Source: a virus. From it: a stretch of 41,234 bases of DNA. The position numbers were made by a program, and so were the translations under genes. Each line of letters starts with the position of its first letter. Position 1 is the first letter of the stretch. The stretch is taken from IMG/VR virus record IMGVR_UViG_3300007609_000042, positions 1 to 41,234 of that record. One strand, 5' to 3'. Below, one piece after another: positions 25,162 through 32,589 of the stretch. The notes beneath the pieces are model-generated. The model was not told where the DNA came from, ran no database searches, and was given only the letters and a program-made list of their open reading frames with translations.

Positions 25162-25815
25162 TTACTGACCGCCGCCTGTTGTGTTAGTTCCTAGTGTAGA
25201 ATTGAATGCGGCTCCGATATCTTCACCGAATCCTTCAATTGCAGTACCAGTACCGCCTTCAGAACCTTTAAGTTGTTCCATATTGTCATAACGAACAGTT
25301 AGTGCTATAGTTGCTGGCTCGTTTGTTGCGTAGTTCAACTCACCATAATCTACAGATTGTAAGAAACAGCCATAAAGCAAAAATGCTTCCAACGTGTTAA
25401 CCGTTGCGCCGTTTCCACCGTCCAAAATTTCAAGTCTAGTAGTAAATTTATAATCAATACCTGATCTTGCAGATGCTTGTTCTTGGAAATCAAATTGCTT
25501 CTGAATTTGCTGTCCCACTGATTTTTGAACAATACCACTTGCATCGTCACGTAAATTAATCGACATAGTTTGAAATTCATACTTTCCTGCAAGATAAACC
25601 CTTGAGTTATAAACAGGTATTTCCATTTCTGAGAAACTCACTTGAGGTCTCGTTACATCTGTTACCTGTCTAGTCAACTCTGTGTTATCTGCATCAGCAC
25701 CGAAATTACTTAGAGTAACACGGAATCTATACTTTAACTTAGGCATCAATAAGCCTTGTGTTGGAGTAATTCCGTTAGTTGGTACTGTAAAATTGTTTAA
25801 GCTTGTTAAAGGCAT
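25162..25815 (-). CDS. 19: Tail tube protein gp19
   Basis: The 217-aa monomer of the inner tail tube. It matches the T4 gp19 pattern: KLKYRFRVTLSNF (strand), the segment TELTRQVTDVTRPQVSF, then YNSRVYLAGKYEFQTMSINLRDD, KFTTRLEILDGG, TLEAFLLYGCFLQSVDYGELNY and IALTVRYDNM. T4 gp19 is 163 aa; the extra length here is an N-terminal lead and a Gly/Thr-rich C-terminal tail. It starts in a TAATG overlap with gene 18 with a GGGAG ribosome-binding site, so sheath and tube are made from one mRNA. Confidence 0.95.
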   Translation of the reverse strand: MPLTSLNNFTVPTNGITPTQGLLMPKLKYRFRVTLSNFGADADNTELTRQVTDVTRPQVSFSEMEIPVYNSRVYLAGKYEFQTMSINLRDDASGIVQKSVGQQIQKQFDFQEQASARSGIDYKFTTRLEILDGGNGATVNTLEAFLLYGCFLQSVDYGELNYATNEPATIALTVRYDNMEQLKGSEGGTGTAIEGFGEDIGAAFNSTLGTNTTGGGQ

Positions 25816-28800
25816 TATATTTCTCCCGTGTTCTGTACTCTAAGCGGAATGTAAATAAATTCAATAGATTTAACTGGTTCTATAGCAATATCTACATACA
25901 ACTCATTTCTATCTATTCTGCTTGGAGTGTTGTTTGATTCATCGCATACTACTGCAAAGTCAAAGATAGCTCTTAAACCAACAAGTTCTAACAGTAAACT
26001 TTCAACTGCGCCTTTTATTTCGTCGCGTGTTAATTTATCGTTTGGTTCGAAAATGTAAGGCTTTGCAAGCTTATCAAGCTGGCTTCTTAAATATGCCACC
26101 AATCGTGAAACATTAATTCTATCAAGAGCACTTGCATTACTTGCACGAGTCTTTTGCCCGAAGTTTACAAGCCCTACACCTGTAAAGAACGTGATTGGAT
26201 TTATTTTTAGATCATAAAGCGTATCTCGTTGTCCTTCGTTCAGTGCAACAGTTTGGAACTCGCCAGTCAACCCATCGATATAACCAACGCTTGTAGCATT
26301 AGTAATACCACCACGTCTTGTACCTGCTGGTGCAAACCATGGGAAGCTAACCTGATCACTCAGTGTCATAGTTCTTAGCATCATATGCGAAGGAGGTATT
26401 ACAGCATTTGTTCCACCTAGATCTGTTGTGAATCCGCTTGGATAAAACACTGCCGCATACTCGTCAAAACTAACAAGTCCTTCATCTCCGTTATCAAATG
26501 CTAAGTTTTCATTAGATCCCCAAGATGTTAGTGTAGTTGCATCGCTTTGGATACGGAATGGCGTGTCGCCTACAACAAATGCAGTTAAGCCTCTGTCAAT
26601 GTTAAGGTTGATAAGATTGCTTAACAATTCAGTGTATCCTGGACAAGAAATTAAGTTAAAGTTACGTCTTTCAGTATCGCGTAGTTGCTCGTTTACATCT
26701 ACTGCACTCTTAAGCGCAGATACTACAACTTTACGCTGTGCATTACGTCCAAACGCACCGCTGCCGTCTTCGTTATTTGCAGATGCAGTAACCCAACGAT
26801 CAGTAGCATAACCGCTTTGTGATTGTCCTGAACTATAGCCGTCGCCGTTTGGACTGTTAACAGCATCAAATCTTGCGTTATCTTCGCCTAGATTGATGTA
26901 GTTGTTAGCATAACGCTTAACATTTCCGCCGCTTCTGCGTGTGTTATATAGAAGCATACCAGTTGGATACAAATCTGGATCTGGTGCATCAGTGTCAAGG
27001 TAATTGCTGGTTAACAATGTTACTATGTTCGCCGCTGTATCCCCAGTAGCACCAGAATCGCCATATCTTGCATCAGCAAACAATACACCGTCTTCTGTTG
27101 TTTGATCGGCTGTGTCAAGCTGGACCCATTCTGCATTATTTGCATCGTACCTATACATTGTCGGGAAATTTTCTAGATCAGCTGTGCTAATCCATAAATC
27201 ATTTGCAACAAGTGCAGTACCGTCTGATTGTTCGTCTGGCTCCGAAGCACTTACTATAGGACCAGCTGGATCTGTTAATGGATACTCGTTTAGATAACCT
27301 ACCCAAGTATTACCGTTATGAACCATAATATCAACTTCGCCGAAGTTTGGATTATACCATAACTGTCCATCCGATGGTTCGTTTAATGGCTGGCTTGAAA
27401 CAGCACTGAACCCTTCTGTGATCAAAGGCTTCCAGTTTGTAGCAAGATAATCATCATCGCTTGTTGCAGGTAGACTATAAAAATTAGATGTTCCTACATT
27501 TGTAACAACATTATAAGGAGTAAAGATATCAGCAATCGGCGTTCCGTCGCCGTCTGATATTCTAATGTCTCCGCCTAGCGAATGATACAGTTCAACTTGA
27601 TTATCGTCTGTTACTCTAGCATTTACATTTACTAATCCTGCCGCGTTTACAGCTTCAGCCATTGTATCCGCATCGTTAGCATTTCCAATCGCGTCAAACG
27701 AAACTGTGGTTGCACTTGAGAGGCTAAGTTCTCCTCTAAGGCTTTCCTTTACAGTGAACGTATAAGTTCCAGCAGTAAATGTATCAGCAGTTACAGCCGT
27801 GCCAGTGATTGCAGTTTCGCCAACACTTGCACGTCTCCATAATTTAAATTGTGCTGTGCCTTTGACTGTTCCTGCAACATCTTCACCTTGAGGTACATTT
27901 GCGTTTGTCTGTACAAACAACGAGTCTACAGTTAAGTTTGCGCCACCGCCTGAACGATCTAAATAGTAAAGTGAAGAATGTGTGCTATCATACAGTGGAG
28001 CATTAAATGGTACCCAGCTTTGAATTGCTGAATTCCACTGACTAACTCTCCAGCGAGCTCCTTGATTTGGCTCGGTTGTTTTAACCCATATTGATCCAGT
28101 AGGACGTGGAGTATTACCGGTAGCTTTCCAAGTTGGAACTCTTGTATGAGGTGTTTGTTGAAGTGCAGGAGGATAGTATGTACCTGTGCTAATTCCTAGA
28201 TCATCAAGTACGCCAGGATTATCGCCTTCTTCAATTTGAATGACACCGCCTGAGGAACTATCTTCTGTAATTGCTGTACCGTCGCTGTACAAATAAAGTG
28301 CGCCACTTACATTTTTAGCATAAATTCCCGGAATAGTTGTTCCTATTGTACTTACTAAACCGTCTAGTGTTTCTGTTCCAGGAACAGTAATAGTTGTTCC
28401 ATTAATTTTGAAGTTTTCTCCACTTGATAGTGTTTCTGTTAACACATCGCCCTGAACTGCAGGATGGCTTGCAATCCAATCTGCAGAACCTACCAATACC
28501 CAAGAGCCGGCGTCAACTCCTGCTCCTAAGCCGCTGCCTGCTGATTTGTAATACAGTTTTGCATTTTCTTTGATGGTTGTTCCTGTTTCGAATACAACCG
28601 CATAATCGCCTATCGCTCCAACACTGCCCTTAGGTGCATTACTGGTAATTCTGCTTGAATCGTCATCTGTCAATACTATAGGTTGCTTGTAACTAAAACG
28701 CTGTCCGCCTGTAGTAGTGGCAGCCGCGCCGTTCCATTCTTGAATACCAAATGTGGTAGTTGCTGTGTTAACCCACCAAGCACCGTCGTCTGGTTCTGCG

Positions 28801-29180
28801 CCAGGTTCAGTTGTTGATGCTTCTAATTGATCTAAATCTACGTCTGCTCTTGCTACAAATACTGAATTTGTAACACCTAATAGGCTGTATGCCGCTAATA
28901 GTCCGTATTCGTTTCTTTCTGATCCGTGTACTGGCGTTCCTGAAACAGTTTTTTCAAAGAAAGGAACACCAAATGTATCTAATAATTCTCTTTGACTTGT
29001 GATTCTAAAAACGCTTCCCGCATTTGCTTGAGTTGTTCCTGCCGCAGTGCCCGTGCCTGCCGCATTGGATTTGTTCTGTCCCGTTGCTACTATAATAGCC
29101 GCTGTAGTTCCTGGCTCAGCTGGCGTATAAAAGCTTTCGTCAATTACAGTAACTTCAACTCCCGGTGATGATAAAGCCAT
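25815..29180 (-). CDS. 18: Tail sheath protein gp18 (enlarged)
   Basis: An 1121-aa contractile sheath subunit; T4 gp18 is 659 aa. The N-terminus MALSSPGVEVTVIDESFYTPAEPGTT and the C-terminal module (VVSALKSAVDVNEQLRD, SHMMLRTMTLSDQVSFPWFAPAG, RLVAYLRSQLDKLAKPYIFEPND, VDIAIEPVKSIEFIYIPLRVQNTGEI) are canonical. The long central region holds several inserted domains with a recurring Trp-rich motif at residues near 132, 360, 603 and 658, for example DLWISTADLENFPTMYRYD. These inserts should form the outer surface of the sheath. It has a classic late promoter with leader and Shine-Dalgarno AGGAGAA, unlike the leaderless genes. Confidence 0.97.
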   Translation of the reverse strand: MALSSPGVEVTVIDESFYTPAEPGTTAAIIVATGQNKSNAAGTGTAAGTTQANAGSVFRITSQRELLDTFGVPFFEKTVSGTPVHGSERNEYGLLAAYSLLGVTNSVFVARADVDLDQLEASTTEPGAEPDDGAWWVNTATTTFGIQEWNGAAATTTGGQRFSYKQPIVLTDDDSSRITSNAPKGSVGAIGDYAVVFETGTTIKENAKLYYKSAGSGLGAGVDAGSWVLVGSADWIASHPAVQGDVLTETLSSGENFKINGTTITVPGTETLDGLVSTIGTTIPGIYAKNVSGALYLYSDGTAITEDSSSGGVIQIEEGDNPGVLDDLGISTGTYYPPALQQTPHTRVPTWKATGNTPRPTGSIWVKTTEPNQGARWRVSQWNSAIQSWVPFNAPLYDSTHSSLYYLDRSGGGANLTVDSLFVQTNANVPQGEDVAGTVKGTAQFKLWRRASVGETAITGTAVTADTFTAGTYTFTVKESLRGELSLSSATTVSFDAIGNANDADTMAEAVNAAGLVNVNARVTDDNQVELYHSLGGDIRISDGDGTPIADIFTPYNVVTNVGTSNFYSLPATSDDDYLATNWKPLITEGFSAVSSQPLNEPSDGQLWYNPNFGEVDIMVHNGNTWVGYLNEYPLTDPAGPIVSASEPDEQSDGTALVANDLWISTADLENFPTMYRYDANNAEWVQLDTADQTTEDGVLFADARYGDSGATGDTAANIVTLLTSNYLDTDAPDPDLYPTGMLLYNTRRSGGNVKRYANNYINLGEDNARFDAVNSPNGDGYSSGQSQSGYATDRWVTASANNEDGSGAFGRNAQRKVVVSALKSAVDVNEQLRDTERRNFNLISCPGYTELLSNLINLNIDRGLTAFVVGDTPFRIQSDATTLTSWGSNENLAFDNGDEGLVSFDEYAAVFYPSGFTTDLGGTNAVIPPSHMMLRTMTLSDQVSFPWFAPAGTRRGGITNATSVGYIDGLTGEFQTVALNEGQRDTLYDLKINPITFFTGVGLVNFGQKTRASNASALDRINVSRLVAYLRSQLDKLAKPYIFEPNDKLTRDEIKGAVESLLLELVGLRAIFDFAVVCDESNNTPSRIDRNELYVDIAIEPVKSIEFIYIPLRVQNTGEI

Positions 29181-29208
29181 ATTGTTCTCCTAATATTGAA
29201 CTGTGTAG

Positions 29209-29216
29209 TATTTAGT
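29209..29216 (-). promoter_or_regulatory. T4-type late promoter for genes 18-19 (with leader)
   Basis: ACTAAATA. The predicted start leaves about 23 nt of leader that includes the ribosome-binding site AGGAGAA (29185-29191). Confidence 0.7.
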
Positions 29217-29240
29217 GTAAACCCGCAAAAAAATACTTGA

Positions 29241-29248
29241 TATAAATA
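29241..29248 (+). promoter_or_regulatory. Consensus T4 late promoter for the HNH-like gene
   Basis: TATAAATA, an exact T4 late consensus, 27 nt before the ATG at 29276, with an AAAAAGG ribosome-binding site between. Divergent from the gene 18 promoter. Confidence 0.75.
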
Positions 29249-29275
29249 GAAAAAAGGGGTAAAAAAGGTTCAATT

Positions 29276-29611
29276 ATGCGTCCAATGTGCAAATGTGGTG
29301 AAAGACCCAGGGCAATTAACTATAAAAAAAATGATAAAACGTATTATCGAAGTCTATGCGAAGTCTGTTTATCTAACGGCTTGTATCACAGAGTTCCTAG
29401 ATGGAAACGTGCAGGTTACAAAATTAAAGACAAATGCGAACGCTGTGGATTTACATCAGCTGTAGCTAAAGTTTTTAAGGTTTTTCATGTCGATGGAGAT
29501 CTAAACAACTGTAGGTACAGAAATCTAAAGACTGTTTGTAGTAATTGTTCTATCATAATTCAACAAAGCGAAACACGATGGAAGATAGGAGATCTAGAAG
29601 CAGATTTTTAG
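29276..29611 (+). CDS. HNH-like zinc-binding protein
   Basis: A 111-aa protein with two presumed zinc sites: C5xC7 with C28xxC31, and C54xxC57 with C88xxC91. Between the halves of the second site lies FHVDGDLNNCRYRNL (70-84), an HNH-type beta-beta-alpha core with H71, N78 and N83. Compared with the usual HH..G...NN...NL..LC..CH pattern, the first His is Phe and the final His is Ser, so cleavage activity is uncertain. It could be a homing-like endonuclease or a DNA-binding zinc protein. It is alone on the plus strand between gene 18 and dNMP kinase, as expected for a mobile or independent unit. Confidence 0.72.
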   Translation: MRPMCKCGERPRAINYKKNDKTYYRSLCEVCLSNGLYHRVPRWKRAGYKIKDKCERCGFTSAVAKVFKVFHVDGDLNNCRYRNLKTVCSNCSIIIQQSETRWKIGDLEADF

Positions 29612-29612
29612 A

Positions 29613-30218
29613 TTAGAAGTGTTTTTGTATTTGTGTTTGCAAGTGTTCTATATCTTTGTCGTTATTAATCACAACATCAAACTCTGTACCTATCCACATA
29701 TATTCGCTAGGATGAACGTTATATTTTTCCATAGAAGATGTGTCATTAAGTGCGTTAGCCATTACAGCTTGTGCCCACCAGTTAGGAAGTTCTCCTCTTT
29801 TTACCCACCAAATTTCGCCACCTAGTTCTTTAATTGAATTTATTTCGTTGGGAAATCTGCAATCGGATATAATAATGTTGTCTGTTGTATTTTCTATTTT
29901 TTTCTGTAGACTGTAAATCCACATATCGTTATGAAAATTATCTCGGATAACATCGGTCCCCCAATATTGTAATACCCACCTCGGAGTCAATGTTGGCATA
30001 TTAAGTTTGTCTGCCCACCAGTGATCTACTGATTCGCGCCAAGTTCTATCTTCTTCAGTAATGCCTTCGAGTTTGTCTCGATCCCATTGAAATGCACAAG
30101 CAACACAATCTTTCAAAGAAGATGCAAAACTTTCTTGTTTAAATTGATAGTTATCGATGAGATATTTTGCAACAGTATCTTTTCCGCTTCCGATCAATCC
30201 ACAAAGACCTATAATCAT
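29613..30218 (-). CDS. 1: Deoxynucleoside monophosphate kinase (T4 gene 1 type)
   Basis: A 201-aa P-loop kinase phosphorylating dNMPs to dNDPs for phage DNA synthesis. P-loop GLIGSGKDT (7-15), LKDCVACAFQWDRDKLEG, TPRWVLQYWGTDVIRDNF and IIISDCRFPNEI are characteristic of the T4 gp1 family. T4 gp1 is 241 aa, so this one is shorter. AGGAGT precedes the ATG. An excellent sigma70-type promoter (30238-30266) indicates early expression from host RNA polymerase. Confidence 0.93.
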   Translation of the reverse strand: MIIGLCGLIGSGKDTVAKYLIDNYQFKQESFASSLKDCVACAFQWDRDKLEGITEEDRTWRESVDHWWADKLNMPTLTPRWVLQYWGTDVIRDNFHNDMWIYSLQKKIENTTDNIIISDCRFPNEINSIKELGGEIWWVKRGELPNWWAQAVMANALNDTSSMEKYNVHPSEYMWIGTEFDVVINNDKDIEHLQTQIQKHF

Positions 30219-30237
30219 TTTATACTCCTATCTATAT

Positions 30238-30266
30238 ATTATAGTAGAAAAAGTATTACAAGTCAA
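30238..30266 (-). promoter_or_regulatory. sigma70-type early promoter for dNMP kinase
   Basis: TTGACT (30261-30266), 17-nt spacer, TATAAT (30238-30243) on the minus strand. The -35 overlaps the stop of the 90-aa gene upstream. The best host-like promoter in the window. Confidence 0.88.
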
Positions 30267-30535
30267 CGTTTTTTGTTTAATCTACGGATTAACTTAGAAA
30301 CAGGATTAGTTCTTTTTGTGAATTTAGCTCTACGTGCTTGACGAACTCCGGTAGTAGCTCTGGTTTTTTTCATTCGCTGTGCTTTAGCAACATCAGGATG
30401 AGCAAAACAATCCGATGGCTTCGGAACTGTTCTGCCTTTTCTCGGTCCAAACATGCATCTATATTTTAGCTTAGGGCCGCTTTTGCTTTTTGACCATACT
30501 GCTTGTACTTCGTTTATAAATTCATCTGCTTTCAT
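30263..30535 (-). CDS. Small basic protein downstream of gp13
   Basis: A 90-aa, strongly basic protein (MKADEFINEVQAVWSKSKSG..., with YRCMFGPRKGRTVPKPSDC and a C-terminal run of RxRR, KR and KK clusters). The start at 30535 overlaps the stop of gene 13 as TAATG; an upstream start would add five residues within gene 13. I recognise the CxxGPRKGR...C pattern from uncharacterised proteins of marine T4-like phages but know no function. The composition fits a nucleic-acid-binding or packaged basic protein. Confidence 0.75.
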   Translation of the reverse strand: MKADEFINEVQAVWSKSKSGPKLKYRCMFGPRKGRTVPKPSDCFAHPDVAKAQRMKKTRATTGVRQARRAKFTKRTNPVSKLIRRLNKKR

Positions 30536-31293
30536 TAACCAATTACCCAACCGTAGCCATGTCCGCCCGACACTAAATTAGTTAGCTCTAAAGTTAATCT
30601 ATCAAGATCGGCCTGGCCTTCGGCTTTCATGCTCGATCCGTTTAGAGCAGTTCCCCCTTGTGGGCCTGCAATACTGGCAAACTTTTCTCTTGCTTGTCCT
30701 AACATGATTTTGCAGTTTGCTAACGAATAATCTTTAATCCATTGTCCTGCATAGGTGTCTTCGATAATTGCAAAATCAGGCCTTACATTATAAGCCCAAA
30801 GCAAAACCTGTTCGTCTGCTCTCGGACGTTGCATTATTGTGAGTTTATGAGCCTGAGAATTCCAATTAAAGTTAATAAAACTGCCAAACATTTTTCCAAC
30901 AAGTTCTTGATAACCTGCAAATAATTCATACGTTGCAAGCCCGCCCATATTGGTTGAACTAAGCAAATATGTGTTTGTATAAGCAAGATTAAACGGTTCG
31001 AATACAGTGCCGCCTTGGCCGCCGCCGGTTCTTGAACCAATACTTCTACGATAAACTTGTCTTACTTGTTGTACTTCTTGTGGAAGAATATAATCATTCT
31101 GATCTTCATTCAATGTCAAGAACAAATAACTTTCCTCAACACTGTTATCAGAACGTTGTCTGAACACCGCTAAAGATCGGTCTAACGCAGTTTTATAATG
31201 TTCAGGATCTAATTCTACATCAATCATGCCGTCGCCCAACATGGTCCTGCAATAATCATAAACTTCCTGTCTGTGTTGATCTATTTGACTCAT
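30535..31293 (-). CDS. 13: Neck protein gp13 (head completion)
   Basis: A 252-aa protein resembling T4 gp13, which with gp14 forms the neck between head and tail. Matches include VYDYCRTMLGDGMIDVELDPEHYKTALDRSLAVFRQRSD (the T4 equivalent reads '[21 protein letters not shown]..AL'), LTIMQRPRADEQVLLWAYN, WIKDYSLANCKIMLGQAREKFA and the Gly-rich C-terminus. T4 gp13 is 309 aa. It is on the opposite strand from gp14 and gp15. GATAAATA lies 5 nt before its ATG. Confidence 0.86.
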   Translation of the reverse strand: MSQIDQHRQEVYDYCRTMLGDGMIDVELDPEHYKTALDRSLAVFRQRSDNSVEESYLFLTLNEDQNDYILPQEVQQVRQVYRRSIGSRTGGGQGGTVFEPFNLAYTNTYLLSSTNMGGLATYELFAGYQELVGKMFGSFINFNWNSQAHKLTIMQRPRADEQVLLWAYNVRPDFAIIEDTYAGQWIKDYSLANCKIMLGQAREKFASIAGPQGGTALNGSSMKAEGQADLDRLTLELTNLVSGGHGYGWVIG

Positions 31294-31298
31294 ATGTA

Positions 31299-31306
31299 TA
31301 TTTATC
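31299..31306 (-). promoter_or_regulatory. T4-type late promoter, leaderless spacing (for gene 13)
   Basis: GATAAATA followed by TACAT and ATG. Only one nucleotide separates it from the plus-strand octamer for gene 14. Confidence 0.75.
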
Positions 31307-31307
31307 C

Positions 31308-31315
31308 GGTAAATA
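31308..31315 (+). promoter_or_regulatory. T4-type late promoter, leaderless spacing (for gene 14)
   Basis: GGTAAATA followed by TAGTT and the ATG at 31321. 5-nt spacer. Confidence 0.68.
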
Positions 31316-31320
31316 TAGTT

Positions 31321-32589
31321 ATGCCAAGATTAAGTTTATATCGTCCGGAGAAAGGTAAAGATTATAAATTCATAGATAGAACTGTTTATGAAATGTTTCA
31401 AGTTGGTGGTACCGATGTGTACCTACATAAGTATCTAGGACCTAACACAGAAAATTCAGAAAATACACCGAGTCAGCCTCAGTATGACGGTGCGCTTGAA
31501 TCTCAAATTCAAGATTTATTATTTTTAGAAAACAGGGATCGAAAATATGATCCTGACATCTATATGTTGCGAGGCGTGTATAACGTATCTAATACCGATT
31601 TTAATTTAAGTCAATTTGGATTATTTTTACAAAACGATACACTTTTTATTGTTTTTCACATAAACGATTCTGTGGAAAAAATTGGCAGAAAAATCATAGC
31701 GGGCGATGTGCTAGAATTACCTCATCTCGATGACGAACACGCATTAAACGATCTTCAGTTTGCACTAAGAAGATTTTATGTTATTGAAGAAGTTAATCGT
31801 GCCGCAGAAGGATTCAGTGTTACTTGGTATCCTCATTTGTACAGAGCAAAATGTACACCGCTTGTAGATAGTCAAGAGTACAAGGATATTCTCGACGGGA
31901 TTGCCGATCGAACAGGCGAAGATACCGAAACGTCTCTTAGAGATATTATGAGCACATACGAACGAGAAATGCAAATCACACAGGCAGTTCTCGATCAAGC
32001 GGAAGAAGATGCTCCTAAGTCAGGATATGACACTTCTAAATACTATCACTTACAAACAGACGATCAAGGCAATGCAGAATTAGTCACAGTAGATACCAGT
32101 AATATCGACGCATCCGAACAGACACAGGCAACAGATGTAGACGGAAACCTATTATTTGATACATCCGGCGATCCAGTTTATATTAATCCTACAGCATCTG
32201 CACTGTTAGAAACAGCAGACGAAAAGAAATATAATGGTTATATTTTATCTGACGGATTACCCACAAATGGTGCTCCGTTTACCGCAGGATTGGCATTTCC
32301 ATCGTCCGCTGTTCAAGGGCAATTTTGTTTAAGGAAAGATTATCATCCTAATCGATTGTTCAGATACAACGGAACACGTTGGATTAAAGTAGAGGATTCA
32401 GTAAGAATGACTATGAGTAATTTAGGACCTAGTGATGTTCAAGAAGGAGGAGTGTTCGAAGGAAAAGATGCACGTGAAACTCTTAAAACTTCTTTTATTA
32501 ACAATACTAATACAGATACAATTAATGGCAAAGAGATTACAGAAAAACAAAGTTTATCTAAAGCACTTAGACCAGAGGCCGACGAATAA
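31321..32589 (+). CDS. 14: Neck protein gp14
   Basis: A 422-aa protein with the gp14 neck pattern. It opens MPRLSLYRPEKGKDYKFIDRTVYEMFQVGGTDVYLHKYLGP, and LFLENRDRKYDPDIYMLRGVYN, FNLSQFGLFLQNDTLFIVFHIN, KIIAGDVLELPHLDDEH and FYVIEEVNRAAEGFSVTWYPHLYR correspond to T4 gp14's 'YYVPRE....FSNFGMQVQDEVTLSI....GDLIYFP....FEINWVEP'. T4 gp14 is 256 aa; this one has a C-terminal extension with a Trp-motif at about 334-359 (PNRLFRYNGTRWIKVED). The start at 31321 is set by the promoter and family N-terminus. It overlaps gene 15 by 1 nt (TAATG). Confidence 0.88.
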   Translation: MPRLSLYRPEKGKDYKFIDRTVYEMFQVGGTDVYLHKYLGPNTENSENTPSQPQYDGALESQIQDLLFLENRDRKYDPDIYMLRGVYNVSNTDFNLSQFGLFLQNDTLFIVFHINDSVEKIGRKIIAGDVLELPHLDDEHALNDLQFALRRFYVIEEVNRAAEGFSVTWYPHLYRAKCTPLVDSQEYKDILDGIADRTGEDTETSLRDIMSTYEREMQITQAVLDQAEEDAPKSGYDTSKYYHLQTDDQGNAELVTVDTSNIDASEQTQATDVDGNLLFDTSGDPVYINPTASALLETADEKKYNGYILSDGLPTNGAPFTAGLAFPSSAVQGQFCLRKDYHPNRLFRYNGTRWIKVEDSVRMTMSNLGPSDVQEGGVFEGKDARETLKTSFINNTNTDTINGKEITEKQSLSKALRPEADE

